DNA of 64,000 nt, taken from assembly GCF_029227915.1 (NCBI RefSeq), contig NC_079881.1, positions 16,343,501-16,407,500 on the forward strand, in the 5' to 3' direction. Shown piece by piece: positions 13,663-25,247 of the stretch (position 1 is the stretch's first letter; each line of letters starts with the position of its first letter). A program made the translations under genes and the position numbers. Below the pieces are notes generated by a model. The model was given only the letters and a program-made list of their open reading frames with translations. It made no database searches and was not told where the DNA came from. The stretch is from Hydractinia symbiolongicarpus (Eukaryota; Cnidaria; Hydrozoa; Anthoathecata; Hydractiniidae).

Positions 13663-14412
13663 TGCATTTTTTTACGCCGTAATGTGATATCAAATACACC
13701 TTTCCCGAATTTATTTTCTTTAATGTGCCGCAGCTCATTTTAAAGAAAATGAATGTAATTTTCGAAATCCTCACATGAAAATTGATAAATCGTGAAATTT
13801 TCATATTCATACATCAAACAAACAACCTGTTACAACAGTTTTTTAATTTTGTACTAATTAACCTTTGCTCGAAGATGAGGCTTATTAGTACAAGTCGAAA
13901 ATTAAGAAGGCTTTGACCGTAACAATGATGCCACCAAAACAGCAATTTCCGATGTCGGATTAAGTTGAAAATATATACATTAACCAATTTACTGATGCTG
14001 AAAATGATGTTAAGGTCAAAACATCAAAATTCCAATATTTTAAAACGAAAATCTTACCTGGTTTTACCGCCTTTTTGAGTGAAAACGGAATTGTTGGACG
14101 AAAACAGAACAGTGTGCTTCGAAAGGTGTTTCAAGTCCATATATTGACCAACACCCGGAATCTGCTCTCCTTCCTTTTTGTTGCGGAAATTAACATGCGT
14201 AAAAGTTAACGCATGACCAAATGTGACAAAAAGAAGCCATGAAAATCAAAAAGCCTTAGGACTGTGTAGTTATTTGGTTACAACCGAAATCTCAAGGTTG
14301 CCAGTTTTTGCCGACTTCAACATGACCCTGTTCACAAGCAAGAAAAAAATGCGTGTAAGTGGCTTTGAAAAAGTAGGCACCAAACTACCTTTTTGACCAA
14401 TACTTCACGTAA

Positions 14413-14787
14413 GGCTAAAATACACGGTAAGTTTAAACGGACCGTTTGTTTGTAAGAAAAAAAGTTTCGTTGCAGGTAATATACCTGTCACACGCTAAGA
14501 TAAAATGTATATGAATACCAAAGAAAAACACGTAAATATTTCGTTGCGGGTATGTTAAAAGAAAAATGCGGTTATGATCAGAAATTAAAAAAATATGCTC
14601 AGATGTTTAGTTTAAACAATAGCTCATTAATCATTCTGTTAATTTCAATAAAAAAAACTTGGTAAATGTTGAACATGTCAAACTTTTAAAAAAACTTATA
14701 AAACCAAAAAAAGTTGTACATCTTTCCTGTTTACACGATTTATCTTACATTTAAACGGTCCGTTTAATCTTACCGTGTATTTTAGCC
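14413..14787. mobile_element. MITE, 375 bp, TIR family GGCTAAAATACACGGTAAG
   Basis: GGCTAAAATACACGGTAAG at 14413 is exactly inverted at the right end (cttaccgtgtattttagcc, ending 14787). The inverted match continues inward with only a small interruption through tttaaacggaccgttt / aaacggtccgttta. The interior is AT-rich and non-coding. It lies 180 bases beyond the RNPS1 stop, just outside the gene's poly(A) signal. Confidence 0.85.
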
Positions 14788-14846
14788 TTTAAATTCTTAA
14801 AATTTTGGTCTTTCTAATATAGTTTGGGAAACAAACCACAAGTGTT

Positions 14847-14852
14847 TTTATT
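14847..14852 (-). promoter_or_regulatory. Polyadenylation signal of RNPS1
   Basis: TTTATT on the plus strand is AATAAA on the coding strand, 112 bases beyond the stop codon. Confidence 0.6.
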
Positions 14853-14963
14853 AGTATAAATTCATAAAATAATTACAAATGTGACATAAAAATCTGACAA
14901 CACACTTATGTCATCCAACGACATATCAAAAGGGTTTGTCCGATGTTTTTGTTTTTAAGCAGC

Positions 14964-17115
14964 TTAATCGGAATCTGAGCTCGATCTGCTGTATCTCCTC
15001 CGTTTCCCTGCTGATGGAGGCGAGGATCTTCTTTTTGGTGGCGGCGAAGGTGAGCTGGAGCCACTCGTCACAGAACCTCTTCTCCTTCTTGGTATGCCTC
15101 GAGGCGATCGAGATCTTCTCCTTGGACTTCTAGACCTTCGAGGTGAAAATCTTCTGTTTCCAAAACGCGGAGGTGAACGACGTCTATTTTGCCATTGCGG
15201 GGCACGACTTCGCAGGGGAGCACCAGCTCCACCTCGCCCTCTGTTTCCAGATGGAGGACTACTAGGTCGAAGGACTTCTTTTGCTGTCACCTCTTGCCCA
15301 TCTATCCAACCTCCGTTCATGTGACGAAGAGCGTCCTTTGCATCGTCTGTATGATCGAATTCTACGTATGCATATCCACGTGGTAGATAGTTTTTCGTGT
15401 CCAGTGGTAAATCAATTGAGCGAATGCGTCCGTAGACACTGAATATTTCAAGAATATGGTCTTTATTAATATTACGCGTCAAATTCCCAATATGTAATTT
15501 CAAAGGCTTCGCGGTCGGCGATCGTTTTCGGCGACGCGGGGATGGCGATTTAGACCCACCACTATCAGGTGACGAAGAAAACCTTCTTCTAGGGGGTGGT
15601 CTTCGTAAAGGCGATCGTCTTCGCGGGCTTGGGCTTCTTTTTCTTGGACTCGAGGGACGACGACGTGGACTTGGTGAACGTCTTCTGGGGGGACTTCTTC
15701 GCGGGCTGATCGAACGCTTTCGTACAGGACTTGCTGATCTCGAGGTTGACACCCTACGACGGGGTGGAGATGGTCGTTTAGGCGGAACAGCAACAGCTTT
15801 ACTACTTTCCGCACTCAAATCCCTTTTCGGTTTCGGGATATCTATGTCTTCGGGTTTAACTGTAGGTACAGTTTTTTCACTAACTACTGTCTGTTGCAAC
15901 TTTAATTTTTCTTTTTCAACCTCTGGATCTTTTTTCTCTTCGTCAGCACTGCTAGCAGCATCGCGTAGCTGAAAGATAAAATAAAAACTTTTAAAGTAAT
16001 TTATTCAGGGTACCTGACTTTATATTCATACAACTATTTCCTCCAATAATTTTCTCCTCATATCGTCATACATATATGGATTTTTTAAGAATATGTTGTC
16101 TAATGTTTATAAACATTTTATTTGTTGATTCTACAGAAACTACAGAAAATGGAGGTAGTGTGCACGACATTTAAGGCCTTTTTACACTGAGCACGACATT
16201 TTAAGGCCGTTAAAATTTTTATATTTAGTTTTCTCCAAAAAGTTCTAGAATCGCGGTTGGTGTGTCTACTTTAACCTACGGCCTCGTCTGTGTTTTCCAA
16301 TTTTTCAAGTTTACTGTCGGCTTTGTCTACAAAAATGTTATGTCAGGAAAACTACTCTTGTAGTACTTGCTAAAGTCAAACAAACTTAGGGTGAAGCGTA
16401 TTGAACACCGACTCATTGTAAAATTCGAAACTCCACTAAATATTTCATAGCGACGATTTAAAGTCTGAGATGACTGACTGTTTCACAGAAAACATTGATA
16501 TATGTATGTGCTAAAAGGTTTAACGCTGATCACATATTTGTTATTGATTATTGAAAATTTTAAAATTTAACAAGAGCTTCAAAGTTTTGACACTTCCTTA
16601 CATTGTTTACAAATTTCCTGTGTGTTTAAACAACTTCGACTGAACATTAAAACTTAACATCAATCAGCAGTTTTATTATCTATATTATTTTACTAAATTT
16701 GACAAAAACAACTGTTCGGGAGGTATTATGTAAGTAATCCGTTGGTTGATCGCTTGATTACATTGTCCTGTCTCTACATAACTGTCGTTATGATTTAGAT
16801 AACCTGCGATAACTATATACCGTGTTTTTAAAAAATAGCGAAGCATCAACAGAAAATTTGAAATTATTCTTATTTTGTAGAGACATAATCAACAGTACAG
16901 AAAATATCATTGGAAAAATGACAGACTTTAAGTAATCTTGGACAAGTTGGAATGTACAATCCAAATTTCTAAGAACATTTCTAAAATTGAGATTACAGGA
17001 CGAACACTACACCTACTTCTTGCTGACGTTGTTTTAGTTGCTTGATCTCTTCCAGTTCCTTCAGCTTTTGCTGCTCCTAAAGAACGTTGAAAGTTACACG
17101 TGTGTTAATCTGACA

Positions 17116-17153
<38 letters not shown>

Positions 17154-20100
17154 TCAACCACAACAACAGCTCATTCATAGTAGCTCTACCTCCAAGATGT
17201 GAGTAATAGTTTACCACTTTTTGTCTTTCCTCTTCTTCCTTCTCCTCCTTCTTCTTTTTCTCTTTTTCTGCTTTTAATTTGGCTTCTTTTTCATCCTTCT
17301 CTTTTTGTTGTTTGCTTTTTTCTTTACCAGTAGATGGTCGTCGAGCTGCATTTTTAGGTTTCAAAGGTTTACGTTCCTTTCTTGATCGTCTTCCTGTAAA
17401 AATGGATACAACAATTCTCCCATGACACTTTGCTCTAGTATATAGTAGTACAGTATCTGACTTTTTCCAATTAAATTTCCATTTTAACGTGTTTTCCACA
17501 TCTTAATTAAGCACTCTTGCTAAAAAACCGTCCACGCATCACCTTGTAAGTACAGATTTTCATTGTGTTTCTGGATGCTTTATTAATGGTAAAAAAGTTT
17601 GTCACTTGGTATCAACATGGTGCGTTAAAGTATATTGCAGAGCAGAGTATGTATGAAAATCAACCTATGTACCCCCTCCCCCCCACTTTCTTGAATAGTG
17701 ACATTCTCTTAATCAACTTTATAAAAACTTCTGTAACTCATGTTTTCTGCTCCAAAAAATGCACCTGCTAGGTGAACAAAGTAAAAAAAAAAGGTTTTTC
17801 TGCAACCATAAGTTTGTGATTGAAAATTCAGCAACTAAAATAATAGAGTAATTGATACCTCTCTCGCTGGAAGAGCTGCTGCTCGAACTTCCAGTGCTAG
17901 ATGAAGAGCTATGACTGGATCCAGTGGACGATCCAGTGGAAGAGCTGGAAGCAGATCTTGAACTTGATGAGGAGCCACTAAAATAAAATTTTCATTAATT
18001 AATGATATGTTGATAACAAAAGATTGCATGTTGTCTTCACATAAGTTAAATCTAGACCCTGCTCAAACTTTAGATTTGATGTATGATTGAGAAAACAGTG
18101 CTGCTTAGTCACAAGTGCTTAGTGCAGAAAAATACAGCAAAAAAAGAAGAAAAAAGGAAGAAAAAAAAGAAGAAAAAAGTTGCAATATATAATTAAAATC
18201 ATTGTGAATACCTTCCCAAATGAAGTCAGCAATGTAACCTGTTATATGAGGGGACAACAAAGCAAGGTGCTAAATCTTAGGATGGCTTCTTTATTTATTT
18301 CATAAATTTATTGTTTATTTAGGAATTAACTTTCTATTTATGAATTTATTTAAAAACAGCACTTCCATCATCTGCCTTTAAAAGTTAAAAATCTTGTTTT
18401 TACTTCTTTAGGTTTTGCAGATACAGTTTTTATAAAGGTTATTCATTTGTAAAAAATGCGTTTAAGTTTAACGAAGAAAAAAACACACATGCTACAAATC
18501 CCATGCGTGAATCTATATTAGAGAAATTACGCATGCGATTTAATTTTTTTTCAATTCAATTTATAGAGCCCCTAAGTGATGCAAGTGTTAAATATATTAA
18601 AGGGAACCCGAGGTGTAAAATGATGTTGGATTTATATTATAGAGCTTAAAAATCGTTCTCAAGATATTCACATTTAAAGAAAAAAGGGTGAAGTTGCTAG
18701 ATCGTCGCTAGACCTGTTTGTTTAGATAATCATGTAATATGGACGATATACGCTATAAAGAAATTGTTTATAGACGTATAGAGTGGTATAGCACTGGCAA
18801 TTATATAATATTTATAATATTATATAATTATATTATATAATATTTCCATATTTACTAATATATGAAATTTTTGCTGGTGATCTAGACTAGACAGTTTGGG
18901 AGATGACATAAAAAGGGAAACCAATATTGGGTGCAAAGTGGCAAAGAAGTGTAATTTAATTTTTCATCCTAGCCTCTTTCTGCAATTCCGTAACATAGCC
19001 TTAAAGGCGACTAATCATCCTTTTGGCAAAATTATTTAAGCTATTTTATTGTAAAAACTTAAAGATATAGATGAGAAAAACATTATCCTGGAAATTTTAT
19101 TGAGAACTGAAGATCATGTTTAAATGTTTTAGCAAACACACCCAACTTTTTCTCTGCCATGATTTACACAATCACAAACGCATAACAAAATCGACCATGT
19201 GCTTGCAAAATACATATCACTCAATATTTAATTAATGAGAGAGAAAAATGTGTAGCTGCATTTCCATTGTAATGCTTTTTATAAATTATATCAACAAAGT
19301 TCCCACTATGATAAAACAATCGAAGTTTTTTTGTTATTCTCTGATTTAAATGTTTTTTAACTTACTTAAATCAGGCTTCTTTGTAACACACAGACACCTC
19401 TCAATGTTGTTTTTAAAGACAGCTTTGCCTTGCTTTTGCCTTACTTTTTGATGGTGGTCCTTTGTTGAAACAGTTAGTTGCTTTCTTATGGAGAAAGTAT
19501 TGTACATTTTGTGTTCGGAATTTCTCTTTTTACGCTTTAAAAATATTTATCTCCATAGTTCTTAAAATTGTGACAAAGTGTCAAAAATTATGCAATAACC
19601 CTGGCCATACATTTTAATAAATGAAAGATTGTGTGATAAACATTATTACAATTAGTGGTCATAAAGAAAAGAGATATACTGACGATTATTTTTGTTGTTT
19701 TGATCCTTATTTAGCAAACTCTGCGGCAGTGCTCATAAAAGGCCAAGTTGTCTGTTCACCTATGCTGGAAAACAATTATTCAGACCACTTCTTGGTCGGA
19801 AATGATTGGTTTAAGGAAATCGTTAAATACGGGGACTGGAAAACAACAACAAGAAACTTAAGAATTTAAAGTATATACCGTAAATGATGGAACAAGTGCC
19901 CTCCTGCTGAAAAAGCGAAATGAAATAAATGAAACATTTTACTTGTTTATATTTCAGTAAAGTTAATAAGCGCCCCTGCTTAAATAACCCCACATGCCAA
20001 ATAAGCGCCCCTTACACATAAAAATTTTAAATTAGCACCCTGGGCGCTTACTCCGTCATTGACGGTACTATTATTTCCAGTTCTAGTAATTTTTTAAATT

Positions 20101-21143
20101 TTCAGGATAGTCATAAATCGTCCCACACTTTAAAATAAATGTATATGTTAATTTTTTTCAAAAGTTGATTTGGTGCCTTAAGCAGTAACTGTTCCCCACA
20201 AGGAAAACTCAATTAAAAATCATTGGTTGACACACAGATTCGCAGGAATTCTCCCAACTACTTTGCCTGCAATATCTTGTGCAACTTGTTTTGGTCATTC
20301 TCTTTTCTCAACTCTGGCAGTTTCTTCATAAAGCTCTAGAACAGTTTTTTCTAACATTGGCATCACAGCAAAAGGATCAAACTGATTGCTCACTTCTTTT
20401 TCTACTTCTAATTTAATGCTATTATGTCGAAAATATAATACCCTTTGATAAAAGAATTTTTATTAGTATCTTATTTATTTCCGTGCTTCTTATAAGTTGT
20501 TAGCGATTCAATATGGGTGAATGAATCGCCGGTTTTCCAGGCAGACAAAAACATTGAAAATACCTTAAAAAAACGCCTGCGGCCGCCCTAACATATATGC
20601 CGTTTTCGGCCAGTCGGCACCCTCGTTGAATGTCACAGGTAGTTGTCTGGTAGATCGCAGAATATAATTGGGTCTGCAAAGCTCAAAATGAGCTTTAAAT
20701 ACTCTAGTCATGGCCCCTACTGGATATAATAGAAAGGGTATATTCCTTGATATCTAGTTAATTTTTGAAAATTCATTTTGGAAACATAGTTTTTTTAAAA
20801 CAGGGAAAACTATTACCTTTAATAGGATACGGTTTCCCAGAACTAGGTTCAGGAAAAGGTTTCCCATATGCGTTATAGGAAACCTTCTATCAATATATAG
20901 AGGATTGGTTTATTTGTGTCATCTCTCAAACTGCTAGACTGTTCTACACTAATGATTTGCTAAAGCTGCAGACAAATTTAATACCTGCTAGAAGAACTGG
21001 GGGCTCTTCTTCGACGTTTATCTCTACCTCTATCGCGAGAAAGTTTTGATTTTGATTTTCGAGGACTAGGGCTTCTTTTCCTGCTGGATTTTTCGACTTT
21101 GCCTTTGGACTTAGTTTTTTCTTTAGTTCTGCTTTCTCGAGCC
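14964..21143 (-). CDS. RNPS1: RNPS1-like RNA-binding protein with serine-rich domain, 5 exons found, 5' end missing
   Basis: Minus-strand exons in coding order: 20985-21143, 17859-17977, 17218-17393, 17017-17076, 14964-15968 (stop TAA at 14966-14964). Phases match at every join; 505 residues are visible. Order of regions: basic SR/K-rich segment; serine-rich tract (GSSSSSRSASSSS); a Lys/Glu-rich charged segment; an RS/P-rich region (RRRSPSPRR); one RRM (15270-15500) with RNP2 LHIGNL and RNP1 RGYAYVEF, and the RNPS1-typical TRNINKDHILEIFS; then a C-terminal R/S/P-rich tail ending SRSSSDSD. RNPS1 belongs to the exon-junction/ASAP complex, acting in splicing and nonsense-mediated decay in the nucleus. 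The charged segment makes it longer than vertebrate RNPS1 (about 305 aa). The terminal exon opens as LRDAASS; the first TTG in it is not a start. The initiating exon upstream of 21144 was not identified. Confidence 0.93.
17113..17170. repeat. CAA microsatellite in RNPS1 intron
   Basis: Roughly 12 uninterrupted aac/caa triplets followed by imperfect copies, between the 60-base exon and the Lys/Glu-rich exon of RNPS1. Confidence 0.85.
18796..18850. repeat. AT-only palindrome
   Basis: Alternating tataatatt / aatattata sequence forming a long perfect or near-perfect AT hairpin in an RNPS1 intron. Confidence 0.6.
19876..20067. mobile_element. MITE, 192 bp, TACCGT-ended
   Basis: Left end TACCGTAAATGATGGAACAA then GTGCCC; right end on the other strand TACCGTCAATGACGGAGTAA then GCGCCC. 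The interior repeats aataagcgcccc. It resembles the 13.2 kb element in layout (TACCGT, then aa, then CGCCC). No target duplication was clear. It lies in the large RNPS1 intron 17978-20984. Confidence 0.75.
20514..20625. mobile_element. Possible short MITE with GGGTG ends
   Basis: The sequence starts gggtgaatgaatcgccggtt and ends, on the other strand, gagggtgccgactggccg. It shares aaaacgcctgc with the longer element at 22794-23248. The ends match only loosely. Confidence 0.35.
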
Positions 21144-21346
21144 CTAGAAAGTAAAATACTGGTATAAAATTATTGCATGGCTTATAAAATATCAAACTCC
21201 ATTCGTAATTTTAAAGTGAACCAATAGCTGGCAAGATATATGCAGATAAAAAAACATACATTTGAGATTATGATTGGGATTCTTGCGATTACATGGGTGC
21301 CATCTTGAAATAAAACAAGAGTACACTTTTTGCAGCGCCGGGGGAG

Positions 21347-21664
21347 TTAAGGCGGATTTCCACGGGTCACGGCGAATGATTTTGACGAAGCGAATTGAAC
21401 GGCGAATTCGATGGCGAATTCGCTTTTTAATTTTCACGACAAAATAAATTAGGCGCCAAAGTCATTGTTTATATTAGTTAACTGCGTTCTGATTTGTCAA
21501 AAACTAGCAGCGAAACCTTTAGCCGCGAAAAAGTAGGAACTGTTTCTATTTTTCAGCGAAGCGAATATTTCGATACACAATCAAAATAAACAAAACTGCG
21601 CATGCTCAGATACAATTCGCCGACGAATTTGCCGTTCAATTCGTTTCGTGAAAATCCCCCTTTA
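21347..21664. mobile_element. TTAA-flanked MITE, long copy (318 bp)
   Basis: The left arm follows TTAA (21347-21350) and reads ggcggatttccacgg...gaagcgaattgaacggcgaa. The right arm ends ttcgtgaaaatccccc then TTTA, a one-base change from TTAA. Arms and the core (aaaactgcgcatgctcagat) match the shorter copy at 37584-37704. TTAA target use is typical of piggyBac-type transposons; assignment is inferred. It lies just upstream of the first RNPS1 exon found. Confidence 0.75.
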
Positions 21665-22793
21665 CTTGATGACGTTATTGTTGTGAACAGGCTACCACTT
21701 GAACAGGCTATCGCGTGAACATTTCACCTTCACTTCGCCAAAGTTAAGATAATTCTGATAAATCCTTTCACATATAAAGTCATTGAAAGCATCCCTTTTA
21801 CATGTTTTTACTATTAAAGCAACTTTAAAAGTGACGGTTTGTGTAGCTTATTTGGTGTATTGATATAAAAATATCTTGTCTTTCTAAATTTTCTTAGCCA
21901 ATATGTATAAAAAAGAAAGCATGCCGGTACAATCAGTTTTGGTGGAAAACGAAATGTGAAATTCAGATAAAATTTTGCACAATTTTCGGTATAATAGCAG
22001 TTGTATATATTCGTGACATTTATTGTGTATATAATTTTTTGAAATTGCGAAACAAAGGCGTTTTATCAGTAATTCTGGGTTTATTTTTCTTTCGTAACCG
22101 AATCAACACATTGCGCGAATTTTGTTATTCCTAATTTTTCTCGTGGAAATCAGCCTTTATGCTAAGCCTGTATTTCTTGCTTTGTTTGTTCCACGTCTCG
22201 CCCAGCCTAATGTTTTGGTTTTGCACGGACCGTTTTGCATACATAATAACATCCACGATGCGAGCATTTTGTACTTGCAGTCTACAGTAGCAGAGCAACC
22301 TATTTTAGACTTTTTGAAATAATGGAAAGAATAGTATACTTTATCTTTGTTGCTAATATATGTTAAGCGTCTCAATGGGTGACATTGTTTCCCCCTTACC
22401 CAACTTTCCACGCCAGACAGAGATGATAAGGCAGCTAGCTAGCTCTAGCTAGCAACTTTTAAAATAAATGGAATTTTAAACACTAAATCTACAACACGTT
22501 GCATTTTTTAAACATTGCCATTAAAGAGGCAAGTATTATATGTCTCAAACCTTAACAGCATATGACTGATAACATTGGTAAGATTAGAAGGGCGTCTTGT
22601 TTTAGAGAGGGTGGGGACAAATTCCCTGCATGGCGTCATTTATTTACTTTTTAGCAATTAAACTGTTTTCTGTAGAATGCAGTACCAAAATCAGGATATT
22701 TGACAAAAAATTAAACAACTTTTAAGTCCCTAAATTTAACATAGTAACAAAACTAAATGTGACAGTTTCATTTGTAAAAAAGAAACGCTTATC

Positions 22794-23248
22794 AAGGGTG
22801 CTGATAAGCCGCATACACTGTAAAAAGTGCAGGCGTTTTCGGGCGAGTTCGGCGTTCTATAAAAAAATCAAGTACTTGCCTGAAAACCCCCGCATAGACC
22901 CGAACAATGCCCGAAAAAGAAAAGAAAAACAGACACTAATGATCCGAAAAACTATAAAAATTAAAATGAACTAATATGTGGTAGTGAAGTTCTTAAAAGA
23001 ACTGTTTTTGATAGTTTATAATAATATTTATATACTTGATAAATAACTTATATATAAACTTTAATAACTCCTTTATCTTCAAGCGCCTTCTTCCAACTAT
23101 CATCTGCATGACATTGCACTTCAGGAATGTCCCAGGCGAGTTCGGGAAAGTGCGGGCTGTTTCGGACGTCAACAACCCATTTAATTTGAAAAGTCGCCCA
23201 ATCTCTCCCTTATATATGTAGGCGTTTGCGGTTTATTGGCACCCTCTT
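22794..23248. mobile_element. Candidate inverted-repeat element, ~455 bp
   Basis: The left end aagggtgctgataagccgca and the right end, inverted, gagggtgccaataaaccgca match at most positions over about 24 bases. Inside both ends is ggcgagttcgg (near 22846 and 23133). The right copy continues gggaaagtgcggg and cggacg. No protein is encoded. Confidence 0.55.
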
Positions 23249-25247
23249 ACACTTATATGGAAGATTTTTTTCATTTTTTTTATTATTTTAATAACTAGCT
23301 ACAATTTAAAACTTACAAAGTTGGTATCAATTTTTTTTTATGTCAATGTGTGCAAAGAGCAAACAATGACAATTTAAGTATTTCCCAATATCATAAAAAA
23401 AGAGAAAAAAACTTTGATTTTCTTAACTTTATTATTCTATTATTTTGGTTAACTTGTGGTCTTATTCTTGTACAATTTTTTAGTGGATAAGACATAGTGA
23501 CAATTTTATGTGACAGGAGTATTGTGTAAAATCAATTAAAATGGGACAATAAAAGTTGAAAACAACTCTATATATATCATTGAAAAACCAACTGATATCG
23601 TACAGAAAGTGAAAATATCAATATAGGTTGTTTTAAAACACAAACAGAATTATAGAAAGCAAAAACATAGTCATAGATTACTTAAGAATCGTAAAAAGGG
23701 ATTGTAGATTGTTTATAAATGCTTTAATCGAGATTGTAGAAAGCAAAAAATCCTTGTAGATTGTCTAAAAACACTTGAGACACTGTTTAACACTATATTT
23801 CAAATGACATCATTTTGTGTATTGATTATAGTCTTCATTTCTGCAATTAGGGATGAGGAAAATAAAATTGAGAGAGTTGCTAATTTAGATGCTTGATTCT
23901 TGTGTTTGGTTTAAAATCCCTGCCCAATTGTCTCCAACATTAAAGAAATATTGGTAAGAATTTTAGCATGATTATGAATCAAAGAAATAAAAAACCGTCA
24001 TGATAAATAATTATAGAACATCTAACTTGAATATTGGAAACAATTGTAATTAGTAGGATCTTAAAACACTTATAAAACTTTTGAAGATTATCGTATAGCA
24101 TTTTGTACAATAAGTGCTCATGCCCTGATTCCACTATATAAAATATAGTTGAAAATAAAACAACTAGGAAATAATTTAAATGTTGCTTGTTTTCTTGGTA
24201 ATGTTATTCATTTATGCCCAGAAAAACTTAAATGTTTTAAAATAGTTGTGGAATTTTTAAATTTTAAATTTTAAAGCATTGTGTTGGCCCTGCATGCCTT
24301 GTTCATTGAAGTTTTTTGGAACAATGCAGGAAAAGTGGTATAATAATAGGGTAAATAAAAATAGGGATTAACAAAACTTGATATAGAAATGTTTAATTTG
24401 GTGCAGATGTCATTTTAATTATGTTAGCAAACAATAGAACCACGTAAATTGCTTCATGTTTTATTAAACAAATAAAATTGGCTGTTAATGACAACCTAAT
24501 TATCCCAGATCATTAATTTTGTTAATCTTTTGAAAAAGTAGTTTTATAAAATTACACAGCAATTGGTTATCCACTATGGAGATATATTTGGGTATATATA
24601 AGGATTGCATTTTATATGCTGATGGAAACATACTTTCCTAGTTAAAGCAGTGTTTGTTCAATTTTACAATCATGTGGAGGATTTATAATTCATTAGAAGT
24701 ATAATAGATTTGTTATGTTTTATGAACTTTTGTGACTTATAGTTTAAACTTTAGAAGTAAAAGAAGAAGAATTTTTGTGTATATACTAAATGTCATTTTC
24801 TGAAACAAATTTTTACAAATCAATATTTGGTCAAGTTTTTAAATATAATTCCTTTCGATAATAACTTGTTATTATTCCCCCGGAACAACACATATTGTAT
24901 ATTGTCTGTGTTTTCTTAATAAATACAAAGTTTCTAGGCTGTGTTTTATATATATATATATATAGCTTTTATGTAAATATTTGTTCCATGTTAACTCATT
25001 GTTGTGATAAAAGTAGATAAGCCCTATGTTGGATTTGCAAAGTGGATTAGTAAAAAAGCAATTTTTTTTATAACAATATTTTTTATTTCTTTGTGTTTTT
25101 TTTGTTTTTTTGTACACAACAAAAAAATTTATTGATACATCTTTGGTGATTAAATAACTAGTAAGCATAAAAAGCTGTATTTATCTTTAGATGATTATGT
25201 AAAAATATTAAAAAGTTAAAACAAGACCTTGGTAGTTTGCAGAAGAC
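23249..25247. other. Intergenic region RNPS1 to eEF2K
   Basis: About 2 kb of AT-rich DNA. I see only simple AT tracts (for example a TA run at 24946-24964). This must contain the eEF2K promoter and 5' UTR and possibly the missing RNPS1 first exon, but none could be recognised. Confidence 0.5.

Noticed and set aside
15897-15899. Apparent start of a 311-residue RNPS1 open frame
   Set aside because: The codon is TTG (Leu), inside an exon that continues upstream to 15968 and joins three more exons in frame.
19621-19869. 82-codon open frame ending seven bases before a MITE
   Set aside because: No recognisable family; may be a mobile-element scrap, but nothing supports calling it a gene.
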